DNA from: Aldrovandia affinis
Taxonomy: Eukaryota; Chordata; Actinopteri; Notacanthiformes; Halosauridae
NCBI GenBank assembly: GCA_029706075.1
Contig: JAINUG010000195.1
Coordinates: forward strand, 494,501-558,500
Reading direction: 5' to 3'
Length of the DNA: 64,000 bases
The notes beneath the pieces were generated by a model, which had not been told where the DNA came from, searched no databases, and worked only from the letters and a program-made list of their open reading frames with translations. The translations under genes and the position numbers were made by a program. Shown here piece by piece: positions 1-11,129 of this stretch (positions within the stretch are counted from its first letter, which is position 1; the number at the start of each line of letters is the position of its first letter).

Positions 1-344
1 TTGGGTCCTCCTCATGTCCTGTCCATGTAAAGCCATAGGTGAGGAATTTCGGGTCATAACTTATTTTATTCCTTTTTGTTTTATTTGTATTTTTGTAATT
101 TTCTGCTGGTCTTTTGCTAGAATTGGACTCACCTCCAGCACCACTCCTGACAACAAACGTGCACTACACATGCAATCGGGTAGTGCAGTAACGTCAAATG
201 CATGCATGTCGGTAGATTAAAAATAATCGGTCAGAAAAGACAGATTTTACGAAAAAACAGGCAATTTGTTTTTCATTTTAAAAAAAGTAAAGAAATGCTT
301 ATGGTTAAAAAAAAATTACATTAATTTAAATGTTAACTTTTTTT

Positions 345-410
345 GGCGACCCCACCATGACCCTTTGGCGACCCCGAGTGGGGTCGCGACCCATAGTTTG
401 AGAACCGCTG
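345..410 (-). mobile_element. hAT-type transposon end
   Basis: Reading the minus strand from 410, the sequence CAGCGGTTCTCAAACTATGG followed by GTCGCGACCC matches the well-known terminal motif of vertebrate hAT elements. Only this end is recognisable; the body to the left (1-340) is AT-rich and shows no transposase motif I can name. Confidence 0.6.
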
Positions 411-700
411 ATCTAGTCAATTGTCATCACCACTGCCTACATCCTTATTACTGCTTTTTGTATATGTACGCTTGTTTAAAACGTCCTCTTCAAAAAAAAT
501 AAAAATAATAATAAATTCATTAATTCATTAATTAACAACCTTTTCCTTCCCGGTGTGACAGGTATGGTACGCAGCCGCCAACAATGATGTCTATCGCTGT
601 ATTACTGCACTGGTCTCCTGCGCGAACAATGATTAATCATGCCAGGTGTTAATGCACATCTTGTAAGTTGCTCTGGATAAGAGTGTCTGTAAAATGTACA
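411..700 (+). mobile_element. L2-type LINE 3' end
   Basis: The segment matches other copies in this window in order: TTGTCATCACCACTGC (compare 25570), CCTTTTCCTTCCCGGTG, the TGTCTATCGCTGTATTACTG block and the terminal TAAGTTGCTCTGGATAAGAG. It directly follows the hAT end. No coding capacity remains. Confidence 0.65.
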
Positions 701-1154
701 AGAGGTGTAGCCGTTTGGAAACAATTTGCGATTTATTGGCTCCCTATTTCTGCCAGAGACGCAGTCTCTGTTTTCTTCCACACTCGACCGTCTACGGATT
801 TTCAAGGTGCTCGAAATAGAGAGAGGGCTTTTCTGTCTTTTCTCTCACCGATGACCAATGGCAAACATCTTGAAAATGTAACTACTGTACAAAGGCAATG
901 ATAACCTTGATCACTGATCACTTGATAACTGATTGAACATGTATTAATGCACATTTTGTAAGCTAAATGCTTAAAATGTAAAATGTAACAGAGCATGCTG
1001 TACAGGAACAGCGGCCAATGCCCCTTGAGCTGATACAGCTCCTCCCATTTGGAATGCCCACAGATCCCTGCCTTTTCAGCAACAGGTGTTTTTAAATCCT
1101 GTAAACCTCCACATGTGTCTACAGCTGCTCTATTTAAATATATATCATAAAAGC
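701..1154. other. no gene; short L2 tail remnant
   Basis: Only a second decayed LINE tail (about 935-990, ATGTATTAATGCACATTTTG) is recognisable. Otherwise nothing seen. Confidence 0.5.
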
Positions 1155-2338
1155 TACACTATATGGCCAAAAGTCAGTGGACACCTGACCATCACACCTA
1201 AATGAGCTTGTTGGACATCCCATTCTAAAATGGCTTTCCACAAGATTTTGGAGTGTGTCTGTGGGAATTTGTGCCCATTCAGCCAAAAGAGCATCTGTGA
1301 GGTCAGGCACTGATGTTGGACGAGAAGGCCTGGCTCGCAATCAGCGTTCTAATTCCTCCCAAAGGTGTTCAATGGGGTTGAGGTCAGGGCTCTGTGCAGG
1401 CCAATCGAGTTCCTCCGCACCAAACTAACCATGTCTTTATGGACCTCGCTTTGTGCACAGGGGCACAGTCACGCTGGAACATCAAAGGGCCTTCCCCAAA
1501 CTCTTGCCACAAAGTTGGAAGCGCCCAATTGGCTAAGATGTCTTCGTATCCTGTAGCATTAAGAATACCCTTCACTGGAATTAAGGGGTCTATCCCAAAC
1601 CCTGAGAAACAGCCCCAGGCCATTATCCCTCCTCCACCAAACTTTACAGTAGACACTATGCATTTCGGAAGGTAGCATTCTCCTGGCATCCGCCAAACCC
1701 AGATTCATCCATCAGACTGCCAGATAGTGAAGCGTGATTCATCACTCCAAAGAACACATTTCCACTGCTCCAGAGTCCAGTTGTGGCGTGCTTTACACCA
1801 CTCCAGCCAACACTTGGCATTGCGCATGGTGATGTGAGGCTTGTGTGCAGCTGCTCGGCCATGGAAACCCATTCCATGAAGCTCCCGACGCACAGTTCTT
1901 GTGCTGATGGTGCTTCCAGAGGCAGTTTGGTACTCTGTAGTGAGTGATGCAGCAGATGATAGGCGATTTTTACGTGGTATGCGCTTCAGCACTCGTCGGC
2001 CCCGCTCTGTGAGTTTGCGTGGTCTACCACTTCGTGGCCGAGCTGTTGTTGCTCCTAGGCGCTTCCACTTCACAATAATAGTTACAATAAAAATACAGTT
2101 GACCGGGGCACATCTAGTAGGGCAGACATTTCACAAACTGACTTCCGAGCATCCAATGACAGTGCCATGTTTAAAGTCACTGAGCTCTTTACGAACCATT
2201 CTGAATTCTAAATGTTTGTCTGTGGGGATTGCATGGCCATGTGCTGGATTTTATGCACCTGTTGGCAATGGGTGTGGCTGAAACACCTGAATTCAATAAT
2301 TAGTAGGGGTGTCCACTGACTTTTGGCCTTATAGTGTA
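1155..2338 (-). mobile_element. Tc1-family DNA transposon with decayed transposase
   Basis: Terminal inverted repeats are nearly perfect: TACACTATATGGCCAAAAGT at the left and the complement of the same string (one mismatch) at the right, each starting in a TA, the usual Tc1/mariner target site. The minus strand carries a broken transposase. A helix-turn-helix/GRPRK region and the first catalytic Asp (LWSDESRF) lie in one frame (2073-1705), the second Asp (RDCAPVHKA, normally DNAP) in another (1689-1384), and the catalytic-Glu and C-terminal region downstream in a further frame. At least two frameshifts make it inactive. Confidence 0.9.
1384..2073 (-). pseudogene. Tc1 transposase remnant (DDE family)
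   Basis: Two conceptual pieces, 2073-1705 and 1689-1384, read as consecutive parts of a Tc1 transposase: DNA-binding domain, [19 protein letters not shown], and the second catalytic Asp. The Glu-containing [14 protein letters not shown] block follows in a third frame near 1390-1330. It belongs to the element at 1155-2338 and cannot make a full enzyme. Confidence 0.85.
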
Positions 2339-2534
2339 TATAAAAATTATATATATATACAGTATATAGCTAATCAGCTCTAATGAATTGTATATAGAGA
2401 GAACAACCATATTCAGTTTGGTTCAATCCAATACGTTATCGGATTAACCTGGCTAACGCTGGCGCCTCACAAATCAATTTGTGTCCTGACGTGACTGACA
2501 GACAGGTGGCTGACATTGTCATACAGAGATTTAC

Positions 2535-2895
2535 ATTACATTTACATTTTAGGCATTTAGCAGATGCTCTTATCCAGAGCGACTTACAGTTTGCATTTCC
2601 AGTTTACATTACAAGCCCAGCTCCCTAACCATTACACTACATACACTGCCAGTCCTGTTTGCTTTGAGATGTTTGCTTTGCTCACAGTCCAGTTTTGTAC
2701 AAAGCCACATCCATTGCATTACAAGCATTTAGCAGATGCTCTTATCCAGTTTACATTTCTTTACATACAATCAATTTATACAGCTGGATATTTACTGAAG
2801 CAACTCAGGTTAAGCACCTTTGCTCAAGGGTACAACGGCAGTGCCCCCACCCGGGAATTGAACCTGCAACCTTTCAGCTACAATACTATACTGGC
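2535..2895 (-). repeat. two adjoining minus-strand tRNA-derived SINE copies (SINE-B)
   Basis: On the plus strand two tails (GGCATTTAGCAGATGCTCTT at about 2550, and AGCATTTAGCAGATGCTCTT at about 2725) are each followed by SINE body. The second retains a promoter-like B box in reverse (GGGAATTGAACCTGCAACC, about 2853) and TATACAGCTGGATATTTACT. The first has only a short head remnant (CCCAGCTCCCTAACCATTAC). Confidence 0.75.
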
Positions 2896-3062
2896 GCCAC
2901 ATCCATTCATGTGAATATCAGCTCAACTGCGTGACTTGAATATTTTAAATATTTCATTGAAAATGCACTTTTATCATTTTTATGGTTATTCAACAACCAG
3001 AGAGATAATAATAGAAGACACATGTTATCACCAACTAGTTTTTGGGGGGGATTTGTATTTTT

Positions 3063-3345
3063 TACATTACATTACATTATAGGCATTTGGCAGACGCTCT
3101 TATCCAGAGCGACGTACAACAAAGTGTTAACCGTAGTCAAGAACAGTTTAGCTGAAAGCCACCCTAGTGGGAAGTACAATTCCTGGGTGCTAGGAGCAAC
3201 CACATAGTTAAACTAGGACCCTGTAGGTAAATCTGTAGCCACGATTCAGAGGTAGCAGTAAAGCACTCAATGCAGGAAATAATGCCTAAGCCTAATACAA
3301 TACATAAACAAGTAGACGTGTAAACTAAGCGACTATGTCCCTAAA
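3063..3345 (-). mobile_element. L2-type LINE 3' end
   Basis: This is the reverse complement of the 3' region seen at 25870-26150, including GCATTATTTCCTGCATTGAG, the ACTTCCCACTAGGGTGGCTT block and the terminal TAAGTCGCTCTGGATAAGAG (here as TTATCCAGAGCGACGTA), ending in ATGTA-type repeats at the left. No coding part remains. Confidence 0.85.
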
Positions 3346-3382
3346 TTAACAAAAAACGGACTACGGGGAGAGGTGTGTATTT

Positions 3383-3640
3383 AATACAATTATTTCAAAA
3401 ATGTGGTTTCCTCTGCCGGGAAGCTGAAACTTGGACGCAAATTGATCTTTCAGCAAGACAATAATCCCAAGCATACCTCAAAATCAACCAAGAAATGGTT
3501 AACTGACCACAAGATGACTTGAAGAGGGCACAAGTGTTGACTGAAGGATCTTGAAAGATTCTGTATGGAGGAATGTTCAAAGATCCCCCCCCCCAATATG
3601 TTCACCATCTCATAAAACACAATAGAAGACAACATGTTAA
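3383..3640 (+). pseudogene. Tc1 transposase fragment
   Basis: In one frame from about 3448 the sequence reads FQQDNNPKHTSKSTKKWLT, the second catalytic Asp region of a salmonid-like Tc1 transposase. Further on, CTGTATGGAGGAATG and CTCATAAAACA match the element's 3' coding end. No inverted repeats remain and there are several frame breaks. Confidence 0.75.
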
Positions 3641-3741
3641 TGCAGACATATTATTGTTGTGTTTTAATTCAAATAATTATTGGAGATAATGTTTTCAAAA
3701 AGGGAATGAAGCTTGGAATTCAGCTGTAAGAAATGCCTTGA

Positions 3742-3887
3742 CATTTCAGTCTTAACTTTGGGTCTGAAACCATTTCAGTCTTAACTTTGGGTCTGAAACC
3801 ATTTCAGTCTTATCTTTGGGTCTGAAACCATTTCAGTGTTATCTTTGGGTCTGAAACCATTTCAGTCTTAACCTTTGTGTCTGAAAC
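3742..3887. repeat. 29-bp tandem repeat, five copies
   Basis: Unit CATTTCAGTCTTAACTTTGG plus GTCTGAAAC. Copies start at 3742, 3771, 3800, 3829 and 3858 with 0-3 differences each; the last has one extra C. No relation to neighbouring elements was seen. Confidence 0.95.
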
Positions 3888-4530
3888 CATTTTGGTGATG
3901 ACGCAAGAGAAGGCACCCATTTTCAGCCAATGTTCAAATTACATCGATCACATCAACTGTGCAGGTTCTCCAGCTGCAGCTGTTTACTGTGTGTCTTCCA
4001 TTTCCCACATAGCAACAAAACCTCAGCAGAAGAAAAAAAACTCAGCCAATGCCAACTTGCCATTGAAGATAATTAAGACCAAAGCTATTGTATTGTGCTG
4101 AATGTTGTGTGGTAGTATTGATCCCATGGAAATTCCTTGGAAATGACTTTTTTGCTACCCAACCGTGGCAGTTTGATCCTTTTCATGGTATGTCCAGTCA
4201 TCTACGTTTGGGCAACATGGAGCCACAAAAGCCGTTCATCTCCACCTGTGACCGCGCTGCGCGGCATCTGTACACCAAGCACGTAAATATTAACGCACGT
4301 GTTTACGTGGCCGATGTGTATGCGTGTACGTGTTCACGTGTGCCGATGTGCATGGGTGTACGTGAGTGCACACTTTGTAAAGGGTGCACTGGCTCCCCAC
4401 AAGCCAACGAGGCATACATGGTGAAGTCCGCTGCTTTACTTATGAAAATGTATGACTCTTTAAAAAAGAAAGGTATAATTATGATGTTCATCATTGGATG
4501 GACATGGAGGAACATCATAATTATACATTA
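3888..4530. other. no gene recognised
   Basis: Non-coding by eye. A degenerate ACGTG/TGTGTACGTG-rich stretch lies at about 4280-4372. Open frames here are short and match nothing I know. Confidence 0.5.
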
Positions 4531-4685
4531 GTGGTTCTGTGTGGCTCAGTGGGTAGATTATGGCGCTGACAACACTTAGTTTTTGAGTTCAATTCGCATT
4601 GGGACCACATATAGTGAAAGAATGTATGCGTTCATTACTGTAAATCGCTTTGGATAAAAGCGTCTGCTAAATGGCATATATTATG
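4531..4685 (+). repeat. tRNA-derived SINE (SINE-A family)
   Basis: A full copy: head GTGGTTCTGTGTGGCTCAGT with A-box-like TGGCTCAGTGGGTAGA, B-box-like GAGTTCAATTCGC, then ACATATAGTGAAAG and the LINE-like tail TGGATAAAAGCGTCTGCTAA ATGGCATATATT. At least eight related copies occur in the window. Confidence 0.9.
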
Positions 4686-5485
4686 CAATTAATTAAACAA
4701 GCACACATTGGAAAAAAATGTTCACATCCATGCGTGAAACTGAGGTTAAATGATGCACTCTGAGCAATCATTTCCATAAAATAATCTGCGTCATGCTTTT
4801 AATTAATCTAGAAATTAGGGCATCTGTGTCAACAAGGTGACAGATGGATGAACATAAACATTTATTCACCGCTGAAAGGCAACGTCCGTGGGTTGGAGCG
4901 CGCTATGTAAACCACTCAAATGTTCGCGACAGCACACAAACAAAAATAAACATCGACCAGCTGAAAGTCACACTGATAGAAATGCATTTTCATTAGTTCT
5001 CTATCCCCACTTTCGCCGTTTTAATTTTAAAAAAATGCTCTGACTGAAAGCAATTGCAATTCTGTCTGAAAAATGCACTAAACTACAGTGCAATTGTTAA
5101 GACATTTTGACAAAAAATATGGTCCATATCTCGCAGCAAATCTGTGGAGTTGAAGTTTAACGTGCCATTGTTGTGCCTGAGCAACTTTGGCAGGTTATAC
5201 TAGATGACAATTTAGTTGCAATAACAGTAGAGTGAGAGTGTAATCTGGCAATAACGGTTTATGTCGCCAACTGGGCAAACAGCATCGCCACAACGGTGCG
5301 TCAAAATGAAACAATGAATGCTCGAACTATGATCCGGATTAAATTGTGCGACATTTTTGCATTTTACTTGATCTCAGTTCATTATGCATTTGCGTTTTTT
5401 TTTGCTGTTGCTGTTGTTGTTGTTGTTTTTTGCAACTGTGTATAAAAGCACTTACTCAGGAAACTGGATAGAAAAAGTGTCTTAC
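4686..5485. other. no gene recognised
   Basis: AT-rich unique-looking sequence with a (GTT)n/(T)n stretch at about 5392-5430 and TATAAAAG at about 5441 on the plus strand. If the exon at 5551-5486 is real, this is its first intron. Confidence 0.4.
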
Positions 5486-5551
5486 CTGCGCATCCACTAA
5501 GGTCCAGCAGAACACGATTTTGGCGAAGTCCCACAGCAGGTACTTGAACAT
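5486..5551 (-). CDS. candidate first coding exon of an unidentified gene
   Basis: The minus strand reads ATG at 5551-5549 (context GCAGACATGT), then 22 codons, MFKYLLWDFAKIVFCWTLVD followed by AQ, and ends exactly at CGCAG|GTAAGACAC, a strong donor in phase 0. The peptide looks like a weak signal sequence ending VDA|Q. I do not recognise the family. The continuation would lie leftward, probably outside the window, since I found no matching exon at 1-5485. Short open frames with a donor can arise by chance, so confidence is modest. Confidence 0.4.
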
Positions 5552-6925
5552 GTCTGCTGCTTCTGAATGACGAACCTTGAAAAGGTCCAATAAAAATAAA
5601 ATTTGGGAAGGGAGGGTAGCGGAAAAGATTTGCTTATAAAATTTGTATAAAAGAAACTTCAGATTTTCTTAGTGGAGAATATACTATAATTGCTACCAAA
5701 CACAATCATTCCATGTCCTATTGTTTTCCCGGTCATTTCTGTATTGGTATTCTCCTGACAGATAGAATTTTGAAAATGTAGATCCAAGAGATGAAGAGTT
5801 TTTTCAAAATTATTTCATCTATGTCAGGATGAAGAATGACAAGCGAACAAAAACAAATTAAAAGTTCCTGGTGCAGAAAAATATTTCCCGGAAACAAGTA
5901 CTTCAGAAACTCGTATCCAAAACGAAGCTACATTCCCGTTTATGTATGCACATTTTCTTAAATCACATAATGAGATTATCCGAATTGTCCACAATAGATA
6001 TAGTCGTTTCTCTGGTTACTGACGCGCTCGTCTTAAGTGCACTTTCACGTCGCACGATTGTGAGCGAGCGCGCTGATGGCTCGCATGCTTCCGAGTGCTC
6101 CTGGAAGCTGAACAACCTTTACCTCAAATCGAATGTGGGCGTCGGAAGTCACGTGCGTCTTTTGCCTGATCAAAAAGAACAGCGCATTTGTCCAGGAATA
6201 CTTCAGAGACTTCCTGTTTACTCTACCCGCCTCTCCAAGTAACCTCGTCCGTTTGATGCACTAAATTGGCAATCAATATGCAATTAAAACACATGGAAAC
6301 AATTAAACGCGTCGTCCCTTTCCACGATGCAAATTTGTTGAAAACAATTAAATCAATTAGGCACACAGAGAGGTTGACAGAGAGGAACGAATTATAGCTG
6401 GTACAGTTCAATTGATTTGTTGTATGCGGTTAATGTTACAGAATCAACTCATTTGAGCTAGGTTCAAAGCCCAAAGGTAGGTTTTTAAACATACCCATAA
6501 ATGTATATAACGCAAACAGACACATCAAAAATATATGTTGGATTCGACTAAATTACTTTTATTTTATTTTGTCCAAATCCAAGACGTGGTGATTGAGCCG
6601 GCGACCACTGACTCCCGACTTGTTGTGCAGCACGAGGAGGTCTTGTTGAGAAAGAACTTGTTGCCATGTTACCGGTGCTAATGAACTGCCCTTGGTGCTG
6701 AAAGTTGTGAAACCAGTGGAAGCGTGCCGCTGCGGCACGCGCCAAGGGGAGCCGTTCTCACCAAAGCGCGGAGGTACACTGGAGCAATCGTCTCCCCGAT
6801 TAGGAGTGAGCTGAAGCCGGAATCTGGAGGGACGAAAGTGGGCTGGGGAAGGCTACTGCAGACCAGCATCATAGAAACAGTGCCCAATGCTTTACTGTTT
6901 TACTGCACTGATCTTGTGCGCTAAC
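5552..6925. other. no gene recognised; possible 5' flank of the 5.5 kb exon
   Basis: A CpG-containing stretch (about 6020-6110) lies 0.5 kb upstream of the candidate exon. A GC-richer block at 6580-6860 is open on both strands without a recognisable product. No repeats identified. Confidence 0.4.
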
Positions 6926-7018
6926 TATGATTGTTCTTACCTTGTATTAATGCACATCTTGTAAGTCGCTCTGGATAAGAGCGTCTGCTAAATGCTTAAA
7001 ATGTCAAATGTAAATGCA
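6926..7018 (+). repeat. L2-type LINE 3' tail
   Basis: GTATTAATGCACATCTTGTAAGTCGCTCTGGATAAGAGCG (two adjoining motifs) followed by an A/T-rich TAAATG repeat tail; a 5'-truncated copy. Confidence 0.8.
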
Positions 7019-7554
7019 ATGCAATGTCCGTTGCAGGATGACTTACATTGAGACATACGTATTTTTAAAAAGCGCATTAAAATCCAGACAACACAGCAGA
7101 CTAAGTGTACTGCACTTAGTTATTATTACTATCATTACTCATGAATTATTGTGTACTTATTGCATACTTAAATGTGCCCGCAGGTTTCTATGTGACCAAA
7201 GGACTCAAACACATTTTGGAAGTGCATAATACTTAGCTAAAAAAATTTTTATTGTGTGGTGCCCTCTGGGCCATAATAATGAACTCTCACATATTCAACT
7301 ATAAAGGTTATTGCGCAAACTGTCAAGAAACACTCTCACATACTCACGTACATACTATTAGACTTGCATTTATAATTATGAAAATTATGCTCACACTCGT
7401 ATGAAATGAGGTCATGCATACACAGTATTGACCTCTCACATATTCTCCCGTGGAATTCTCGTGCACGTGGAGTTTGGAGCTTCTCAAACACACGTCGGAA
7501 GTTCTATAGGATTCCTCCCATGACGTATTCTGTATAATGTTTGTGACGCTTCTG

Positions 7555-7596
7555 CTTATTATTATTATCATTATTATTATTATCATTATTATTTAA
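7555..7596. repeat. (TTA)n microsatellite
   Basis: TTATTATTATTATCATTATT and further TTA/TCA units. Confidence 0.9.
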
Positions 7597-7639
7597 TTAA
7601 TTGGCTACTGGTAGGTCCCCAGCTACTAAGGTTTTTTAA

Positions 7640-8095
7640 AAATAGCTACTGTTCATAAACTGTGCTCGCTAGCTAGCTAGTTGAGTAACACTGCAGTTTA
7701 CATGACAGTTGTACATTTAATAAACGTTGTATTTCCTTTAAAGGGATACTATGAGATTGTGGTTTCATCTGTAACTGCTTAATATAGCTATAGATCTAGA
7801 GAGGCCACAGCTAGCTACAATGGCAATGCTAACTAGTTAGCTCTCTAAGATGTTCACAAACTTTGTGGCTGTCAGTCTAGCAAGCTACTGTATCTACCTC
7901 AGTAAAAGTGCAGTATATGGAGCTCACAGTTTTGTGGTTTATAAACGTTTTTCTTTCTTTTTAGGGGATAATGTGATTGTGGGCTTTTAAAGATAGCTAG
8001 CTAGGTTGCTACATTACACCAATGCTGACTAGCTAGTTTGCTAGCAACACGATGTTTACGAACTTTGTTTGCTGTCTCGCAAAACTAGGACATCA
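7640..8095. repeat. diverged direct duplication rich in GCTAGCTA
   Basis: Two segments (about 7690-7900 and 7930-8095) share in the same order: TAAACG, a TTTCTTT/TTTCCTTT run, GGGATA.TATGAGATTGTGG, AGCTAG, CAATGCTAACTAG/CAATGCTGACTAG, GATGTTCACAAACTTTG/GATGTTTACGAACTTTG and a GCAAGCTA-like end. This suggests an old tandem duplication; no coding potential. Confidence 0.6.
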
Positions 8096-8280
8096 GTGGT
8101 TAGAAAATGGTTAGCTTTACAATGACATTGCGTTGGTAGGCTTAATTTTCAGCGGATTCTTGTTTCATATAAATAAAAACAAAAGGAAATGTGTTTTCTC
8201 CAAATTCTTTGGTTTTCTGTCAGAAACAAATCAGTCACATGCTGTAATTATAAAACAGGAGCAATTCTATTATTTGACCT

Positions 8281-8463
8281 TTACATTTTAAATGTTTTAC
8301 ATTGTAAGCATTTAGCAAAGGCTCTTATCCAGAGCGACAAGATGTGCATTAAATACATGATAGGAACAATCACAGTTCGCGCAAGAGATCAGTGCAGTAA
8401 CACAGCGATAGACATCGTTGTAGGCAGCTGCATACCATACCTGTAACACTGGGAAGGAAACGG
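8281..8463 (-). repeat. L2-type LINE 3' end
   Basis: Reverse complement of the CCTTCCCAGTGTTACAGGTA..GATGTCTATCGCTGT..TTAATGCACATCTTGTCGCTCT region shared with 538-700, 26184-26350 and 44943-45120. Confidence 0.85.
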
Positions 8464-9924
8464 TTAGTAATTATTATTATTTATTTTTTAATGAGGGTAA
8501 GCAGTAGCCTTCAGGTGGGCTCAGTCTGTACACATGCAAAGCACCAATCCTACATTTTTAATTACTTTACTGTTTCATTCGCAAATGAAAGACTGGGAAT
8601 GGGAGGGCCTGGAGTACAGGACGTTGGATATTAAAGACGATAGGACAGTTTGCTCATTGTATCTTGCTGCTGCTGTTTTCAGTCAGAAAACCAGCCCGCA
8701 CACTTTGGTCAAGAGCCCCAAATCCGAGGGGCTTAAATGAATTTTAGAAAAGAATGACTGAACATTTTCAGGGGGGCTGAGATGAAAGACAAGGGGGCTA
8801 AATCCCCTAAATTGATCTAAAATCCTGTTATAACAGTTGCTGATGTGATATGAGGTGTTTTAAAAACGAGTGAACCTTAATTTATTAATCTCTGACACTT
8901 GTCCAGGTCCTTTATGGCAGCGTTAACACATAACAAATGCGTAATTTTAACGTTGTTTTACCTGAAGTTACCCATTATTCTTCAAAAAACGCTAATTGCA
9001 GCTTACAATCTATGTAATTGTTAAGGCAAGTATCTTTACATTTAATTAACATGTTATGACACTTATACATTTAATATCACTTTACTTGAAGTGGCCCATT
9101 ATACTTCATTAAGCAGTCATATGACAAATAACACTGAATGCTTTATGACATTTTTAAATGACAATTTATGGGGACCAATGTAGCCAGACATAGCCTTATG
9201 AGATGTGTGTTATTGTAGTATTCTCATATTATGTGACTTGTGGCTCTATTAAATAATACTGCTGTTATAGTGACATCTAACATAAGAGAATATTGCTTAC
9301 ATTTCGAGTCGAGATAGAAATTTTGGAAATAATAATTCTTCAATGACAGTTCTGTAGATACCTGGAGAGAGACCTGGCCAAGAAAGCAGCAATAGATTAC
9401 AGACACTACAAAAATAACAACATTTAACATGAAGGCAGACAAGCAACAGACTCCTCCACAGGCTTCTTCTCTGTAGCCTGTGGAGGTGATTTGAACAGAA
9501 CAGATTGTTCCTTTGCTATACATATTATTGGAAATTATTTTACCATCTTTTTCATTCGGCATCATTTTCTGTGGTGAACACTCTTCATTTTTGTTTACAA
9601 AGCTGCTGCCTCTGTTGACAACAAGTACTGTGTAAATATACGAAAAGTTCTGATAACATTTTTCTGGTGTTTATTTTATGCTCGACGCTGTTATGACATT
9701 TTTCAATTATAATTTGCACTTGAAGTTGCCCATAGAACATACAAGGTTTAAGTGTCCCTATGGATACAAATATTGCACATTGAATCTGTTTCAAGGCAAT
9801 GATTTGTTCTATAATATATCACATCAAGTGGAGAACACCTAATGAATGTAGGCAATAACTCATTATCATACACTATATTCAAGGATATGTGTTTTCACAT
9901 TCATTGATTACAAGAGGCACTTTC
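8464..9924. other. no gene recognised
   Basis: AT-rich. A weakly repeated phrase (ACTTGAAGTGGCCCATTAT at about 9086; ACTTGAAGTTGCCCATAGA at about 9718) may be an old repeat family. Otherwise nothing seen. Confidence 0.4.
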
Positions 9925-10812
9925 ATCTCATTGATGCGTGTGGGGAGCGAAGGCTAGCCCATCTGGTCCAATCCAACAGAAGAGCTACTGTAGCACAAAT
10001 TGCTGAAAAAGTTAATGCTGGCTATGATATAAAGGTGTCAGAACACACAGTGCATCGCAGCTTGCTGTGTATGGGGCTGCGTAGCCGCACAGCGGTCAGA
10101 GTGCCCATCCTGACCCCTGTCCACCACCAAAAGTGTCTAAAATTGGCTCATGAGCATCAGAACTGGACCATGGAGCAATGGAAGAAGGTGGGCTGATCTG
10201 AGGAATCACGTTTTCTTTTACATCATGTGGATGGCCGGGTGCATGTGCGTCGTTTACCTGGGGAAGAGATGGCACCAGGATGCACCATGGGAAGAAGGCA
10301 AGCCGGCGGAGGCAATGTGATGCTCTGGGCAATGTTCTGCTGGGAAACCTTGGGTCCTGGCATTCATGTGGATGTTACTTTGACACACACCACCTACCTA
10401 AACATTGTTGCAGACCAAGTACACCTCTTCATGGCAGTGGTATTCCCTGGTGGCAGTGGCCTCTTTCAGCAGGATAATGCACCCTGCCACACTGCAAAAA
10501 TTGTTCAGGAATGGTTTGAGGAACATGACAAAGAGTTCAAGGTGTTGACTTGGCCTCCAAATTCCCCAGATCTCAATCTGATCGAGCATCTGTGGGATGT
10601 GCTGGACCAACAAGTCCGATTCATGGAGGCATCACCTCGCAACTTACAGGACTTAAAGGATCTGCTGCTAACATCTTGGTGCCAGATACCACAGGACACC
10701 TTCAGAGGTCTTGTGGAGTCCATGCCTCGACGGGTCAGAGCTGTTTTGGTGGCACGAGGGGGACCTACACAATATTAGGCAGGTGGTTTTAATGTTGTGG
10801 CTGATCGGTGTA
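9925..10812 (+). mobile_element. Tc1/mariner element of DD36E type, 5'-truncated
   Basis: The right end is intact: GGTTTTAATGTTGTGGCTGA TCGGTGTA, a well-known fish Tc1-like inverted repeat ending in TA at 10811-10812. The matching left inverted repeat was not found near 9.8-9.9 kb, so the element is truncated. Coding similarity starts around 9930 and runs to the stop at 10776-10778. Confidence 0.85.
9940..10778 (+). pseudogene. DD36E Tc1/mariner transposase remnant
   Basis: The N-terminal half holds the helix-turn-helix part (NSRATVAQIAEKVNAGY-like), then TMEQWKKVG, where the usual W of WSDES is a TGA stop and the first catalytic Asp reads Glu (SEES). A long open part (10227-10778) carries GGGNVMLWAMFCW, the second Asp in FQQDNAPCHTAK and the Glu in NSPDLNLIEHLWD. 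I count 36 residues between Asp and Glu, hence DD36E rather than the classic DD34E. The stop and the lost first Asp make it inactive. Confidence 0.85.
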
Positions 10813-10860
10813 TATCGGGTTAACACCCTACTCTTTTCGAAAAGCGCCATGGGATCTTTA
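10813..10860 (-). repeat. fragment of a tRNA-SINE core (SINE-D family)
   Basis: CGGGTTAACACCCTACTCTT TTCGAAAAGCGCCATGGGATC is the reverse complement of the core seen in the full copy at 52376-52767 (GCTTTTCAAAAAGAGTAGGGTGTTAACCC). It abuts the transposon's right end, so the Tc1 element probably jumped into this SINE. Confidence 0.7.
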
Positions 10861-11129
10861 TGCCCTCGAATCAGCCGTGATGTGTTATTTTTCTCTGCGG
10901 CTCACACAGAACGCGCTTCTTGTTAGATGGAGTGTGAGGCGCCTGACTCCGACGTGCAGCACGAAGACCTCAATCCACCATACACCCATTCAGTGCCACG
11001 TCATGTCACAGACCTGTACACTCTTCTGCACCCTGCCTGTCATCCTCGCCCGCCTGCATCACCCTGCGCCGACACCCTCCTCCACAGAGGACACAAGGCA
11101 AAGAGCAAGCTGTGTTTCTGAGAACACTG

